Shown: positions 1 to 9,237, counted from the stretch's first letter. The stretch is DNA of 21,606 bases from Spirochaetia bacterium UBA5368 (GCA_002407865.1 DHPI01000028.1:43435-65040); one strand, 5' to 3'. Numbers and translations: made by a program. Notes: generated from the sequence alone by a model not told the origin.

Positions 1-2591
1 CGAACATGCGGATCTGGCTCGACACCGACGCAATGGCGCGTTACGAAATAGCCGTCGAGGATGTTGTATCCGCGGTCGCGTCGCAGCATATTTTAAGCCC
101 GTCGGGATATATGGTGAGTGGGCCGCGGGAATCAAACGTGCGCGTATTGAGCGAATCAGGCACGGCGAAGGATTTCGCGAACATTATCATCCCCAACCGC
201 AAGGGCGCGCCGATATGGAAACCGATACGGCTCGGCGACGTGGCGACTGTGGAAGAGGGCCTCGCCGACATACGGCGTATATCACGCTTCAATACTGAGC
301 CCGCTATCGGGATCGGGATTATAAAAAAGCGGGGCTCAAACGCCGTGGAAGTGGGGCGCCGGGTGAAGGAGCGCATACAGAATATACAAAGCATGCTCCC
401 AAAAAACATGTCCATGGGGATTTCATGGGATACGACGAAATTTATCGAAGATTCGACAAAGGAACTGCTGACCAACCTTGTGCTGTCAGTTGTGTTGACC
501 TCCTTTGTGTGCTGGCTTTTTTTGGGATCGTGGAGTTCCGCCTTCAATGTTATCCTTGCCATTCCGACGTCCCTTGTCGGGGCGTTTATCATACTGTATT
601 TTTTCGGATTTACGCTGAACACGTTTACGCTGCTTGGCCTTTCGCTTTCCATCGGCATCGTTGTCGATGACGCCATCATGATGCTCGAAAATATTGTGCG
701 GCATAACGAAGAGGGCATGGGCAGGGTCAGGGCCGCCATCGTCGGCGCGAGGGAAATTACGTCGGCCGCGGTGGCGGCCTCGCTGGCCATTCTTGCTATT
801 TTTCTTCCGGTAATATTTATGAAGGGCATCATAGGAAAGTTTTTTTTCCAGTTTGGCGTTACCATGTCGGTGGCGGTGTTGCTTTCGCTCCTTGAAGCGC
901 TGACGCTCGCGCCGATGCGCTGCTCGCAGATGCTTACGACGGGAAAAGAAACGATTGTCGGCAATGCAATGAATCGATTTATGAATTCCCTTTCCCGCAA
1001 CTATCGTTCAGTCCTTACACTGTGTCTCGAGCACCGCTGGAAGGTTATCGGGGCCGCCATGATTGTTTTCGTGACGTCGTTGTTCATCCTCGGGGGAATA
1101 CGAAAGGAATTTGTGCCGCCGCAGGACCAGAGCCGGTTCATGATAAATATCCAGACGCCGATGGGCTCGTCGATCGAGTTTACCGACGACGTCTGCAAAA
1201 AGGTCGAGGCTGTTCTCAAGAAACGTCCCGAGGTCGAACGCTTCAATTGTAACGTGGGAGGCTACCAGGGGGGGTTGGTAAATCTGGGAACGTTTAACGT
1301 GACGATGAGAGACCGGGCAAAACGGCCCACGGCCGCGCCCTTTACGCGAAGACCGTCCCAGCAGGAATTTATGGCGTATGTGCGGGGGGAGGTGAAAAAA
1401 ATACCTGGGATATTTCGCATAACGGTGCTCGACCTGTCTCAGCAGGGATTTACCGCGTATCGCGGCTATCCGATCCAGTTTTCCGTGCAGGGCCCCGATT
1501 GGGAGAAGCTTGCCGATTTCAGCCAGCGGATTATGGATGCGATGAGCGCCTCGGGGCTCGTCACCGATATCGATACCGACTATAAACCGGGTATGCCGGA
1601 GGTGAAGGTTATTCCCGACCGCCGCAAGGCAAGCGAACGCGGCGTTACCGTCGCCAACATATCCAACACGATAAGCGCGGCCGTGGGGAGCCTGCGCATA
1701 GGCAAGTACACCGACGCCTCGGGCAGGCGGGACGATATACGCGTCAAGCTGAAGGACCGGTACAACCGCGAGCCCAATGATATGCGCAGGCTCGGCGTGC
1801 GTAATATTCATGGTGAAATGGTCAGCCTTTCGAATGTAATTTCGCTTGAAGAAAGGCCGTCGCTCCTTACCATTACGCGCAACAACCGTGAAAGGGCGAT
1901 CACGATTTTTTCCAACATTGCGCCCGGAAAGTCGCAGTCGGATGTCCTCGCGTTTATAGAGAAAACATCGGCGGACATTTTGCCGCAGGGGTACCATTCG
2001 GTCTTTACGGGGAGCTCGCAGACGTTTCGCGAATCGTTCGACAGCCTTATCTTCGCGCTTGTGCTCGGCATCATCGTGGCATACATGGTGCTCGGCTCGC
2101 AGTTTAACAGTTTTCTGCATCCGTTTACCGTTCTTATGGCGCTTCCCTTCAGCGTTACGGGTGCGCTGCTGGCAATGCGTATCACGGGGATATCCCTCAA
2201 TATATACAGTATGATAGGCCTTCTCCTTCTAATGGGGATCGTGAAAAAAAACTCAATTCTCCTTGTGGACTTTACAAACAGGCGCCGGATTGCCGGGCGT
2301 GGCGTACATGACGCGCTTCTCGAAGCGTGCCCCATCCGCCTGCGGCCGATTATAATGACGTCTGTCGCGACTATTGCGGCGGCCATTCCTCCCGCTATGG
2401 CGCTGGGCGCCGGGGCGGAAACGATACGGCCCATGGCGATCGTCGTGATCGGGGGAGTTCTTGTTTCGACCTTCCTTACGCTCTTCGTCGTTCCATGTGT
2501 GTACAGCCTTATGAGCCGCTTCGAGAGCACCCGGCACAGAAAAGAGTTGCATGAGGCGCTGGTGATGCTGGGCGAACTGAAAGAAAAGTAA
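1..2591 (+). CDS. RND multidrug-type efflux pump, inner-membrane subunit (HAE1/AcrB family), 5' end cut by window
   Basis: Proton-driven export pump of the inner membrane that works with a periplasmic adaptor and a TolC-type channel. The reading frame is open to the left edge; the Asn-Met-Arg-Ile-Trp-Leu-Asp at its beginning corresponds to an internal AcrB strand (NAMRIW-type), so roughly 180 N-terminal residues lie outside the window and the first ATG at 6 is not the true start. Counting from that Met, the TM4 segment holds the proton-relay pair Asp221-Asp222 in GIVVDDAIMMLEN, typical of drug-exporting HAE1 pumps rather than metal pumps. The C-terminal half repeats the porter and membrane layout, with GIVKKNSILLVDF supplying the conserved TM10 Lys. 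The protein ends normally for the family. Its adaptor gene is presumably upstream, outside the window. The substrate cannot be predicted. Confidence 0.95.
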   Translation, partial: NMRIWLDTDAMARYEIAVEDVVSAVASQHILSPSGYMVSGPRESNVRVLSESGTAKDFANIIIPNRKGAPIWKPIRLGDVATVEEGLADIRRISRFNTEPAIGIGIIKKRGSNAVEVGRRVKERIQNIQSMLPKNMSMGISWDTTKFIEDSTKELLTNLVLSVVLTSFVCWLFLGSWSSAFNVILAIPTSLVGAFIILYFFGFTLNTFTLLGLSLSIGIVVDDAIMMLENIVRHNEEGMGRVRAAIVGAREITSAAVAASLAILAIFLPVIFMKGIIGKFFFQFGVTMSVAVLLSLLEALTLAPMRCSQMLTTGKETIVGNAMNRFMNSLSRNYRSVLTLCLEHRWKVIGAAMIVFVTSLFILGGIRKEFVPPQDQSRFMINIQTPMGSSIEFTDDVCKKVEAVLKKRPEVERFNCNVGGYQGGLVNLGTFNVTMRDRAKRPTAAPFTRRPSQQEFMAYVRGEVKKIPGIFRITVLDLSQQGFTAYRGYPIQFSVQGPDWEKLADFSQRIMDAMSASGLVTDIDTDYKPGMPEVKVIPDRRKASERGVTVANISNTISAAVGSLRIGKYTDASGRRDDIRVKLKDRYNREPNDMRRLGVRNIHGEMVSLSNVISLEERPSLLTITRNNRERAITIFSNIAPGKSQSDVLAFIEKTSADILPQGYHSVFTGSSQTFRESFDSLIFALVLGIIVAYMVLGSQFNSFLHPFTVLMALPFSVTGALLAMRITGISLNIYSMIGLLLLMGIVKKNSILLVDFTNRRRIAGRGVHDALLEACPIRLRPIIMTSVATIAAAIPPAMALGAGAETIRPMAIVVIGGVLVSTFLTLFVVPCVYSLMSRFESTRHRKELHEALVMLGELKEK

Positions 2592-2618
2592 CTCTTTTTC
2601 TTCACCAAATAATTTTAT

Positions 2619-2627
2619 TGCTATAAT
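2619..2627 (+). promoter_or_regulatory. Extended -10 promoter for nadA
   Basis: TGCTATAAT is a perfect TATAAT at 2622-2627 preceded by the TGn of an extended -10 element. The -35 region is weak (TTCACC-like at 2601-2606, spacing 15), which is common with extended -10 promoters. It lies 31 bp after the stop of the RND gene and predicts a transcript start near 2634, giving nadA its own promoter and a leader of about 90 nt. Seen directly; activity is inferred. Confidence 0.6.
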
Positions 2628-2655
2628 ATGTGCATGATTACAATAGGTGCGCATA

Positions 2656-2694
2656 TTCCGGCGCAATTGCCGGGGCGCTGCCGTATCCGTACGG
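2656..2694 (+). promoter_or_regulatory. Two tandem hairpins in the nadA 5' leader
   Basis: The leader between the predicted promoter and nadA has two perfect short inverted repeats. The first is CCGGC (2658-2662), loop GCAATT, GCCGG (2669-2673), extendable outward by two U-G pairs. The second is CCGTA (2681-2685), loop TCCG, TACGG (2690-2694). They end about 30 nt before the nadA ATG, just ahead of the ribosome binding site. They could be a translational control element or chance structure. NAD-sensing nadA-motif riboswitches are known upstream of nadA in some bacteria, but I cannot match this leader to that consensus by eye. Confidence 0.35.
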
Positions 2695-2723
2695 CGTTAT
2701 ACTTGGGGTTGAAAGGGTGGATT

Positions 2724-3626
2724 ATGAATCTCAGTGATGAAATCAGGAAACTTGCGGCGAAAAAAAACGCGATAATCCTCGCGCATAATTACCAGAGCGA
2801 CGAGGTGCAGGAAATTGCCGATTTCACCGGCGATTCACTCGAGCTGTCGAGGATTGCGGCGGACAACAGTGCGAATATAATCGTATTCTGCGGGGTGCAC
2901 TTTATGGCCGAGTCGGCGGCGATGCTTTCCCCGGAAAAGAAGGTGCTGCTGCCCGATCTTGCAGCGGGCTGCCCGATGGCCGACATGGCCGATCCTCATG
3001 ATCTTGCTGAAATGAAGCGGCAGCATCCCGACGCGACGGTTGTGACCTATATAAATTCTTCGGCGGCGGTGAAGGCGCTTTCGGATATCTGCTGTACGTC
3101 GGCAAACGCTGTGAAGATTGTGCAGAAAATAGACGCGAAAAAAATCCTCTTTGTGCCGGATAAAAATCTTGGCAGTTATGCGCAGCGCTTTACGGATAAG
3201 GAGATAATCCTCTGGGACGGCTTCTGTCCCACGCACGACTGCTTCACCGCGCAGGAGCTTGCGGCGGTAAAAAGGGAGCATCCGGATGCCGTCGCAATTG
3301 TGCACCCCGAATGCAGGCCCGAGGTTGTCGACATTGCCGACGAGGTGCTTTCCACCGGCGGCATGGTGACATTCGTAAAGAAAACTGCGCATAAAAAGAT
3401 AATCGTCGGCACCGAGCGAGGCATGATCTGCAAGCTGAGAAGCGTTGCGCCGGATAAAGAATACATCCTCGCCTCGGAAAAATTTTACTGCCCCACCATG
3501 AAGAAGATCACGCTGGAGAAGCTGTATACATCGCTGGCAACCGAAGAGCCCGTCGTTACGGTACCGTCCGATGTCGCCGCAAAGGCGGTTAGCTGTCTCA
3601 ATAAAATGCTCGAGCTTTCGCGGTAA
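2724..3626 (+). CDS. nadA: Quinolinate synthase NadA
   Basis: Condenses iminoaspartate with dihydroxyacetone phosphate to quinolinate in de novo NAD synthesis; a cytoplasmic [4Fe-4S] enzyme. The frame is open from 2628, but the first 32 residues of that longer frame do not resemble NadA. The ATG at 2724 follows AAAGGGTGG and yields a 300-residue protein of normal length for the short NadA class. Family marks seen: HNYQ at 21-24 (His21 and Tyr23), AGCPMAD with Cys83, YINSS at 109-113, GFCPTHD with Cys168, HPEC at 194-197 (catalytic Glu196), ERGM at 231-234 and CPTMKKI with Cys256. Cys83, Cys168 and Cys256 are the expected cluster ligands. No nadB or nadC is next to it. It converges on the acylase gene, with 49 bp between stops and no clear intrinsic terminator. 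Confidence 0.97.
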   Translation: MNLSDEIRKLAAKKNAIILAHNYQSDEVQEIADFTGDSLELSRIAADNSANIIVFCGVHFMAESAAMLSPEKKVLLPDLAAGCPMADMADPHDLAEMKRQHPDATVVTYINSSAAVKALSDICCTSANAVKIVQKIDAKKILFVPDKNLGSYAQRFTDKEIILWDGFCPTHDCFTAQELAAVKREHPDAVAIVHPECRPEVVDIADEVLSTGGMVTFVKKTAHKKIIVGTERGMICKLRSVAPDKEYILASEKFYCPTMKKITLEKLYTSLATEEPVVTVPSDVAAKAVSCLNKMLELSR

Positions 3627-3675
3627 CGATCGGGTTGGGCAACCGCTCGCGGATGCTTTTGCTGGAAATGTGCGA

Positions 3676-5844
3676 TTATTTCAGCGTTTTGTAGACACCC
3701 CTCAGCCAGTTTTGCAGGTCGCTGAGGTACCATTTCGAAAACCGCCTGTCGCTGGCGCCGCCGGCGATCGTCGTCTGGATTTCGCCGGTTGCCATGTCGG
3801 CGATCATCCTGTACGAGGGGCTGAAGGTCGTTATTCTGCCGGCGCTTTTGAATATCTGTCCCTGCGGAACGGTCGCCCTGTTTCCCGGCAGCGTGATCGG
3901 CCCGTAATCGAAGCCGAGAAAACGGGGCAGCCTTCCGCCGAAGAGCAGGTGCGACAGCACCACCTGCCTCGTTTCACCATAGGGCGCCGGCGTGATGCGG
4001 AGGCCCTCCTGGATCGCTTTTTTGAAGAGATAATTTCGCGATCTTCCGTTGAACCACGCGGATTTCTGTTTCATGAGGATGGTGTCGAAATTCCCGTAGT
4101 AATCGTTAAAAAGCCCTGTCTCGTTCATGAGAAAGGTGACGACCTCCCGGCTCATGCCGTGATCTCCGAATACGATCTTCAACAGGCTCTGATATACGGA
4201 CTCGAACAACGTCGCGCCTGCCGAGTCGGCCGAATACGCGCAATCCCATTTGCGCAATGTTCTTCCGTTTTCCGTATCGGGAAGTAATGGCCGAATAATT
4301 TTCATGAGACGCGCAGCCTGAAGCGAGTACAGGTCGAAGTGTATACGCTTCATGTCGGCGGCGGTGAGCTTTTTTCTGTTTTTCAGAAGCTGCGTGATTC
4401 TGTCGGCCCGGTACGGCGCCATCGGGAGGTTGATGGGATTCATTTTGCCGAGGCTGTTCAGGTCCTGGTTTGCGGTAACGATTATGCCGTCGCGGGGATT
4501 GTACAGCGACGGGAGCATCGACTTTTTCACGAAACCCCGGCTGTCGTATTTTGTCTCCCACGCGGGAAGCGGCACCAGCCCGCTGACGCCCTTCGGGCGG
4601 TTATAGAGCCGTCCGCTCATCTGGTAGCCGATGTTGCCCCGCGTGTCGGCCATTACCCAGTTGAAAGAGAGCGCGTCGAGCTGCCTGAAATTCGACATGC
4701 CCTCTTTGACGGTTTTTGATTGCATTACGCGGAGCATTCCGTTTATATCGCCGGCGCCGCAATCCCTTGCGGCTGACCAGCACATGACGAGATAATATCC
4801 TTCATCGTTCGGGTTCCCCTCAAGTATCCCGAGATCGTTCTCGTAAATTCTTTCTTTTATCGGAGCGCCCTTTTTTACATGTATGATTTCTTCGCGGATA
4901 GAGAAGGGAATCCATTTTTTCCCGCGCCGATACTTTCCATCCCTGCAGTGCTCTATTCTGTAATCGATCATATCCATAAACGAATATGTGGGGCCCCACG
5001 CGAACGCACCGTTACGCCCTATTCCGAGCGCCGGCGTTCCTGGAAGGCTCGCGCCCATGATGGTGTCGTTGGGCGATCGCAATACTATTTCCTGCCATAT
5101 GGAAGGTATGCGGTTGACTTCGAGGTGGGGATCGCTGCAGCAGATTGGTTTTCCCGACTCGGTGCGGTCGCCCGACACCACCCAGTTGTTGCTTGCCCGC
5201 ATCCGCGGAATTTTTTCCAGCCACGCGACGGCTTCCGGGACGAGTGGAGGGGAAAGCGTTACTTTTTTCATTAGCGCATAATCGATTTTTTCCGTAAGGT
5301 AGGGGAAAAGCTCCTTCAATTTTTTTGCGTCGATGTCGTTTTTTATCATCTGAACGAGGAATTTCTCCATGGTGCCCTGCGCATCGGCCAGGCCGAGATA
5401 TGCCATTATCTTTGCGAGGATCATGGTATCCTTGATTTCCCACGGCTCCGGCGTATGGCCGAGCAGCCTGAATTCAAAGACCGGCCGGTGGTTTAAAAGG
5501 TGGAAATTAAATCCGTCGGCATAGGCCTGAAGCGCCGATTTCGCCGCAGGCTCAAGTTTTTTTATCACGGCGTCGGGATCGGGGAAAAAGTTCATTCTCC
5601 GCATGTATTTGTCTACCTCGACAAGCGCAGGTTCGCCGGCAAGGATTTCTGCGGCCCTCCCCTGGAGCAGAATGCGTGTAAGCAGCGTCTGAAGCTGCCT
5701 GTCGTGTGAGTGCACCCACCCCATGCCGAAGGCGATGTCGTCGAAGGTGCGGGCGGTTATCTCAGGGATGCCGTGCGCGTTGCGCGCAATCGTAATTTTA
5801 TCAATGGAACCCGAAATCGTGACTGGTTTGCTTTTTAGCTTCAT
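3676..5844 (-). CDS. Penicillin acylase family N-terminal-nucleophile hydrolase, no visible signal peptide
   Basis: Member of the penicillin acylase (S45) family, which hydrolyses amide bonds of acylated amines such as beta-lactams, N-acyl-homoserine lactones or N-acyl amino acids. The 722-residue chain has an alpha region, then RASNNWVVSG around 216-225. Ser218 is the expected nucleophile, which becomes the N-terminus of the beta chain after self-cleavage. Downstream the family blocks are present: IGRNGAFAWGPTYS, MADTRGNIGYQ, and PRDGIIVTANQDLNS. The start at 5844 has GGAG six nt upstream. Characterised relatives are mostly secreted to the periplasm through a cleaved leader, but this N-terminus (MKLKSKPVTISGSIDK) has no hydrophobic core and goes straight into the RNAHGIPEI strand. 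It is therefore either cytoplasmic or misses a leader. The substrate is unknown. It is downstream of the metal-efflux operon on the same strand but has its own promoter. Confidence 0.93.
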   Translation of the reverse strand: MKLKSKPVTISGSIDKITIARNAHGIPEITARTFDDIAFGMGWVHSHDRQLQTLLTRILLQGRAAEILAGEPALVEVDKYMRRMNFFPDPDAVIKKLEPAAKSALQAYADGFNFHLLNHRPVFEFRLLGHTPEPWEIKDTMILAKIMAYLGLADAQGTMEKFLVQMIKNDIDAKKLKELFPYLTEKIDYALMKKVTLSPPLVPEAVAWLEKIPRMRASNNWVVSGDRTESGKPICCSDPHLEVNRIPSIWQEIVLRSPNDTIMGASLPGTPALGIGRNGAFAWGPTYSFMDMIDYRIEHCRDGKYRRGKKWIPFSIREEIIHVKKGAPIKERIYENDLGILEGNPNDEGYYLVMCWSAARDCGAGDINGMLRVMQSKTVKEGMSNFRQLDALSFNWVMADTRGNIGYQMSGRLYNRPKGVSGLVPLPAWETKYDSRGFVKKSMLPSLYNPRDGIIVTANQDLNSLGKMNPINLPMAPYRADRITQLLKNRKKLTAADMKRIHFDLYSLQAARLMKIIRPLLPDTENGRTLRKWDCAYSADSAGATLFESVYQSLLKIVFGDHGMSREVVTFLMNETGLFNDYYGNFDTILMKQKSAWFNGRSRNYLFKKAIQEGLRITPAPYGETRQVVLSHLLFGGRLPRFLGFDYGPITLPGNRATVPQGQIFKSAGRITTFSPSYRMIADMATGEIQTTIAGGASDRRFSKWYLSDLQNWLRGVYKTLK

Positions 5845-5913
5845 AGATATCTCCAGAGAATTTTCAAGCCGGGGAATGCCGGTGCATGCGCGCAGAATGC
5901 CACATGTTTTTCT

Positions 5914-5942
5914 ATATTACAACATGAAGTTGAATGTGTCAA
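5914..5942 (-). promoter_or_regulatory. Sigma70-type promoter for the acylase gene
   Basis: Read on the minus strand, a perfect TTGACA (5942-5937) is followed after exactly 17 nt by TAATAT (5919-5914), four of six matches to TATAAT. The predicted start near 5907 gives an untranslated leader of about 60 nt. The element sits in the 147-bp gap between the CusA stop and the acylase start, so the acylase is probably transcribed separately from the metal operon. No clear hairpin plus T-run terminator for the metal operon is visible in that gap. Confidence 0.6.
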
Positions 5943-5991
5943 GGATGTGATTTGGCGCATGACGTCCAAAGAGCGAAAAATGTTTTTTTTG

Positions 5992-8900
5992 TCACGGTAT
6001 GTGCAATTTTTTCTTTTTCCAGAGCAGATATATCGCTGGATAGACAAGCAGTTCCATTATGAACGAGGTCGTGAGGCCTCCCACCATCGGGGCGGCGATG
6101 CGCTTCATCATGTCCGCGCCGCTTCCCATCGACCACATTATGGGCATAAGGCCCATGGTGGTTGCCGCTACAGTCATGATCTTGGGCCGTATGCGTTTCA
6201 CCGCGCCGTGGATTATGGCCTCCTCGAGCTCCGCGAGGGTGCGAAGTTTTCCCGATCGCCGGGCCTCGTCAAAGGAGAGATCAAGAAAGAGCAGCATGAA
6301 GACGCCGGTTTCCGCGTCGAGCCCCATCAGCGCGATCATGCCGGCCCACGCTGCGATGGATACCCGGTAGCCGAGGATAAACATAAGCCACACAGCGCCG
6401 ATGAGCGAAAAGGGAACGGCAAGCATCACGATGCCCGTTTTCATGGCCGACCGCGTGTTAAGGTAGAGCAGCAGAAAAATCAGCACCAGCGTGAGCGGCA
6501 CGACCAGCGCAAGGCGCTGCCTGACGCGCTGCATGTTTTCGTATTGGCCGCTCCATACAAACGAATAGCCCGTCGGAAGTTTCATTGTGTGCCGTACCAG
6601 CTGTTTTGCCGCGTCGACATACGACCCCACGTCCCTGTCCGCCACGTCGACATACACATACCCGGCGAGCATGCCGTTTTCGTCGCGTATCATCGCGGGG
6701 CCGTACGCCAGTGATATGTCCGCGATCTCCCGCATCGGAACATGAATGCCTCTCTTCGTGGTCACAAGCACGCGCCTGAGGCTGTCGATGTCCGAGCGCA
6801 GTTCGCGCGGATACCGGATGTTGATAGAATAGCGCTCCCTGCCGGCTATCACGGTAGACACCGTATCGCCGCCGATTGCCGACATTATCACCGACTGCAT
6901 GTCGTCGATGCTGAGGCCGTAGCGCGCGAGGGCATTGCGTCGCGGCGTGAAATCGAGGTAGTAGCCGCCGCCGACACGCTCGGCAAAAATACTGCGCGTG
7001 CCGGGAAGGTCGCGCAGTTTCGACTCGAGCTGTTCGCCGATTGCCTGTATCACGGAGAGATCGGGGCCGAATATCTTGATGCCGACCGGCGTGCGCACTC
7101 CTGTGGTCAGCATGTCGATGCGCCCCTTTATCGGCATTGTCCATGCGTTCGATACGCCCGGTATTTGCATTGCGCTGTCCATCAGCGAAATCAACTCGTC
7201 GTAGGGTATGCGGTCGTACCATACGCGGCGCAGCAGCGCCTTCAGCGGTCCGGGCGCCCATGACGAATACCAGCGGGGCTTTTCGCGCCACTGGTGCGGG
7301 GGCTTCAACGTGACGGTCGTTTCCATCATTGAAAACGGGGCCGGGTCGGTTGATGTATCCGCGCGGCCCGCCTTCCCGAATACGCGCTCGACCTCGGGAA
7401 ACGATTTTAATATCCTGTCCTGGAGCAGCAACAGCCTGTATGCCTCGGTGACCGATATGCCGGGGAGCGTTGTTGGCATGTACAGTATGGTGCCCTCGTT
7501 GAGCGGAGGCATAAATTCGGATTCCAGCCTGAAGTAGACGGGCACCGACAGCGCGACCAGCAGCGCGGCGGCGCAGATCACTTTGCCGGGATGGCGCAGC
7601 ACGAACCGGCATGGGCGCTCGTACAACCTGAAAAGAACTTTGCTGACAGGATGGTTTTCCTCCGGTTGGTATGTGCCCACCAGAAGAGTGTTCACTATTT
7701 TTTTGAGAAATGGTGGCGATAGCATAAATGGCTCAATCCGGGAAAAGAGCATTCGCACCGCCGGATCGAGTGTCACCGCGAGCAGCGAGGCTAATGCGAT
7801 GGAAAGCGTTTTTGTCCATGCGAGGGGGGTGAAGAGCCGTCCCTCCTGGTCGACCAGCGTAAAAATCGGCAAAAAAGAAACGGCGATAACCAGAAGGGAA
7901 AAGAAGACCGACGGGCCGACTTCCTTCAGCGCTTCGAGTCGCACCGTGTGAAAATCGCCCTGCATGCCGCCTTCAATCCATATCTCGATTTTTTTGTACG
8001 CGTTTTCCACCTCGACAATCGCCCCGTCGACCAGCACGCCGATAGAGATGGCGATGCCGGAAAGGCTCATGATGTTGGATGTGATGCCTGCGTGATACAT
8101 CGGGATGAATGCGAGGATGACCGATACCGGGATTGTGATGATCGGCACCAGCGCCGACGGGATGTGCCACAGGAAAAGCAGTATCACAAGGCTGACGATG
8201 ATCATTTCCATAATAAGCTCTTCACGGAGGTTGTCGATAGACTGCCGGATGAGCTCGGATCGGTCGTAGGTCGTTACCAGCTCGACGCCTTCCGGGAACG
8301 ACATTTTTATTTCGCCGATTTTTATCTTTACGCGCTCAATGACGTTCAGCGCGTTTTCGCCGTGCCGCATTACGATGATGCCGCCGACGGTGTCGCCGAG
8401 GCCGTCGAGGTCGGCGACGCCGCGTTTTATCTGTGGGCCCTGTGTGACCGTCGCTACGTCGCGCAGCAGCACGGGTGTGCCGCCCGGCCCGGATTTTACC
8501 GCGATGCGGCCGAGGTCGTCAGTTCCGGTGATGTAACCGTGCGCGCGCACCATGAATTCCCTGCCGCTCCATTCGACAAGCCTGCCGCCCGCCTCATTGT
8601 TGTTTTTCTTTATCGCCTCCATGATATCCGCGAGGGAGAGGCCGTAACTTTGAAGACGGTTGGGGTCGACAATCACCTGATACTGCTTTTCGAATCCCCC
8701 AATAGAGGCGACTTCGGCTACGCCGGGCACGCTCTGGATAGCGTATTTCAGGTACCAGTCATTGTATGTCTTCAGCCGTGCAAGGTCGTGATTTCCCGAT
8801 CGATCGACCAGGGCGTACTGGTATATCCACCCGACACCGGTCGCGTCGGGGCCAAGCTCGCTTTTTGCGTCAGGGGGAAGCGATCCCTGCAATTTTGACA

Positions 8901-9237
8901 GGTACTCCACCACGCGGCTGCGCGCCCAGTAGATGTCTGTGCCGTCCTGAAAAATCACGTACACGTAGGAGAAACCGAAATCGCTGAAACCGCGGATCGT
9001 CTTTACTCTCGGTGCGCCGAGCAGGGTGGTGATAATGGGATATGTCACCTGGTCTTCAATGATGTCCGGACTGCGGTCCCATTTTGTGTAGATGATTACC
9101 TGCGTGTCGCTCAGGTCGGGGATCGCGTCGAGGGGGATGTTCTGAATCGCGTACGTGGCGTAGGCGACCGCGGCGGTAACGATAAATATCACCAGCAATC
9201 GGTTGTGCGCCGAAACGTGTATCAGCTTTTGTATCAA
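5992..9237 (-). CDS. cusA: Heavy-metal RND efflux pump, CusA-like (HME family)
   Basis: Inner-membrane proton-driven pump of a tripartite metal exporter, probably for Cu(I)/Ag(I). The 1081-residue protein is full length. Family blocks seen include IPLDAIPDLSDTQVI near 34-48, RGFSDFGFSYVYV near 82-94, the TM4 proton-relay segment GVLVDGAIVEVENAYK (Asp404, Glu411), and the second-half TM motifs. Of the three Met residues that bind Cu/Ag in E. coli CusA (573, 623, 672), the first two align with Met637 (APFSMMETT) and Met709 (GRIDMLTTG). The third is Leu775 (ARYGLSIDD). It starts at a TTG (9237) whose TTGA overlaps the TGA of the adaptor gene, with GGAG eight nt upstream; no ATG fits, and the family N-terminus begins exactly here. 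This suggests translational coupling. The metal assignment is moderate; Zn/Co pumps are related. Confidence 0.95.
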   Translation of the reverse strand: MIQKLIHVSAHNRLLVIFIVTAAVAYATYAIQNIPLDAIPDLSDTQVIIYTKWDRSPDIIEDQVTYPIITTLLGAPRVKTIRGFSDFGFSYVYVIFQDGTDIYWARSRVVEYLSKLQGSLPPDAKSELGPDATGVGWIYQYALVDRSGNHDLARLKTYNDWYLKYAIQSVPGVAEVASIGGFEKQYQVIVDPNRLQSYGLSLADIMEAIKKNNNEAGGRLVEWSGREFMVRAHGYITGTDDLGRIAVKSGPGGTPVLLRDVATVTQGPQIKRGVADLDGLGDTVGGIIVMRHGENALNVIERVKIKIGEIKMSFPEGVELVTTYDRSELIRQSIDNLREELIMEMIIVSLVILLFLWHIPSALVPIITIPVSVILAFIPMYHAGITSNIMSLSGIAISIGVLVDGAIVEVENAYKKIEIWIEGGMQGDFHTVRLEALKEVGPSVFFSLLVIAVSFLPIFTLVDQEGRLFTPLAWTKTLSIALASLLAVTLDPAVRMLFSRIEPFMLSPPFLKKIVNTLLVGTYQPEENHPVSKVLFRLYERPCRFVLRHPGKVICAAALLVALSVPVYFRLESEFMPPLNEGTILYMPTTLPGISVTEAYRLLLLQDRILKSFPEVERVFGKAGRADTSTDPAPFSMMETTVTLKPPHQWREKPRWYSSWAPGPLKALLRRVWYDRIPYDELISLMDSAMQIPGVSNAWTMPIKGRIDMLTTGVRTPVGIKIFGPDLSVIQAIGEQLESKLRDLPGTRSIFAERVGGGYYLDFTPRRNALARYGLSIDDMQSVIMSAIGGDTVSTVIAGRERYSINIRYPRELRSDIDSLRRVLVTTKRGIHVPMREIADISLAYGPAMIRDENGMLAGYVYVDVADRDVGSYVDAAKQLVRHTMKLPTGYSFVWSGQYENMQRVRQRLALVVPLTLVLIFLLLYLNTRSAMKTGIVMLAVPFSLIGAVWLMFILGYRVSIAAWAGMIALMGLDAETGVFMLLFLDLSFDEARRSGKLRTLAELEEAIIHGAVKRIRPKIMTVAATTMGLMPIMWSMGSGADMMKRIAAPMVGGLTTSFIMELLVYPAIYLLWKKKKLHIP

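Noticed and set aside
1008..2120. Long open frame on the minus strand inside the RND pump gene
   Set aside because: It is antisense to a well-conserved pump gene, has no family motifs and no ribosome binding site; GC-rich codon use keeps such frames open by chance.
3620..3646. Possible terminator hairpin after nadA (GGTTG/CAACC or GCGGT/ACCGC)
   Set aside because: The two stems exclude each other, the first has a loop of only two bases, and no T-run follows on either strand.
3571..4287. Plus-strand frame continuing beyond nadA
   Set aside because: It overlaps nadA and lies antisense to the acylase's conserved C-terminal region; no motif supports it.
7948..8898. Long open frame on the plus strand across the CusA-like gene
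   Set aside because: Antisense shadow of a conserved pump with His/Arg/Asp-rich, unstructured-looking translation.
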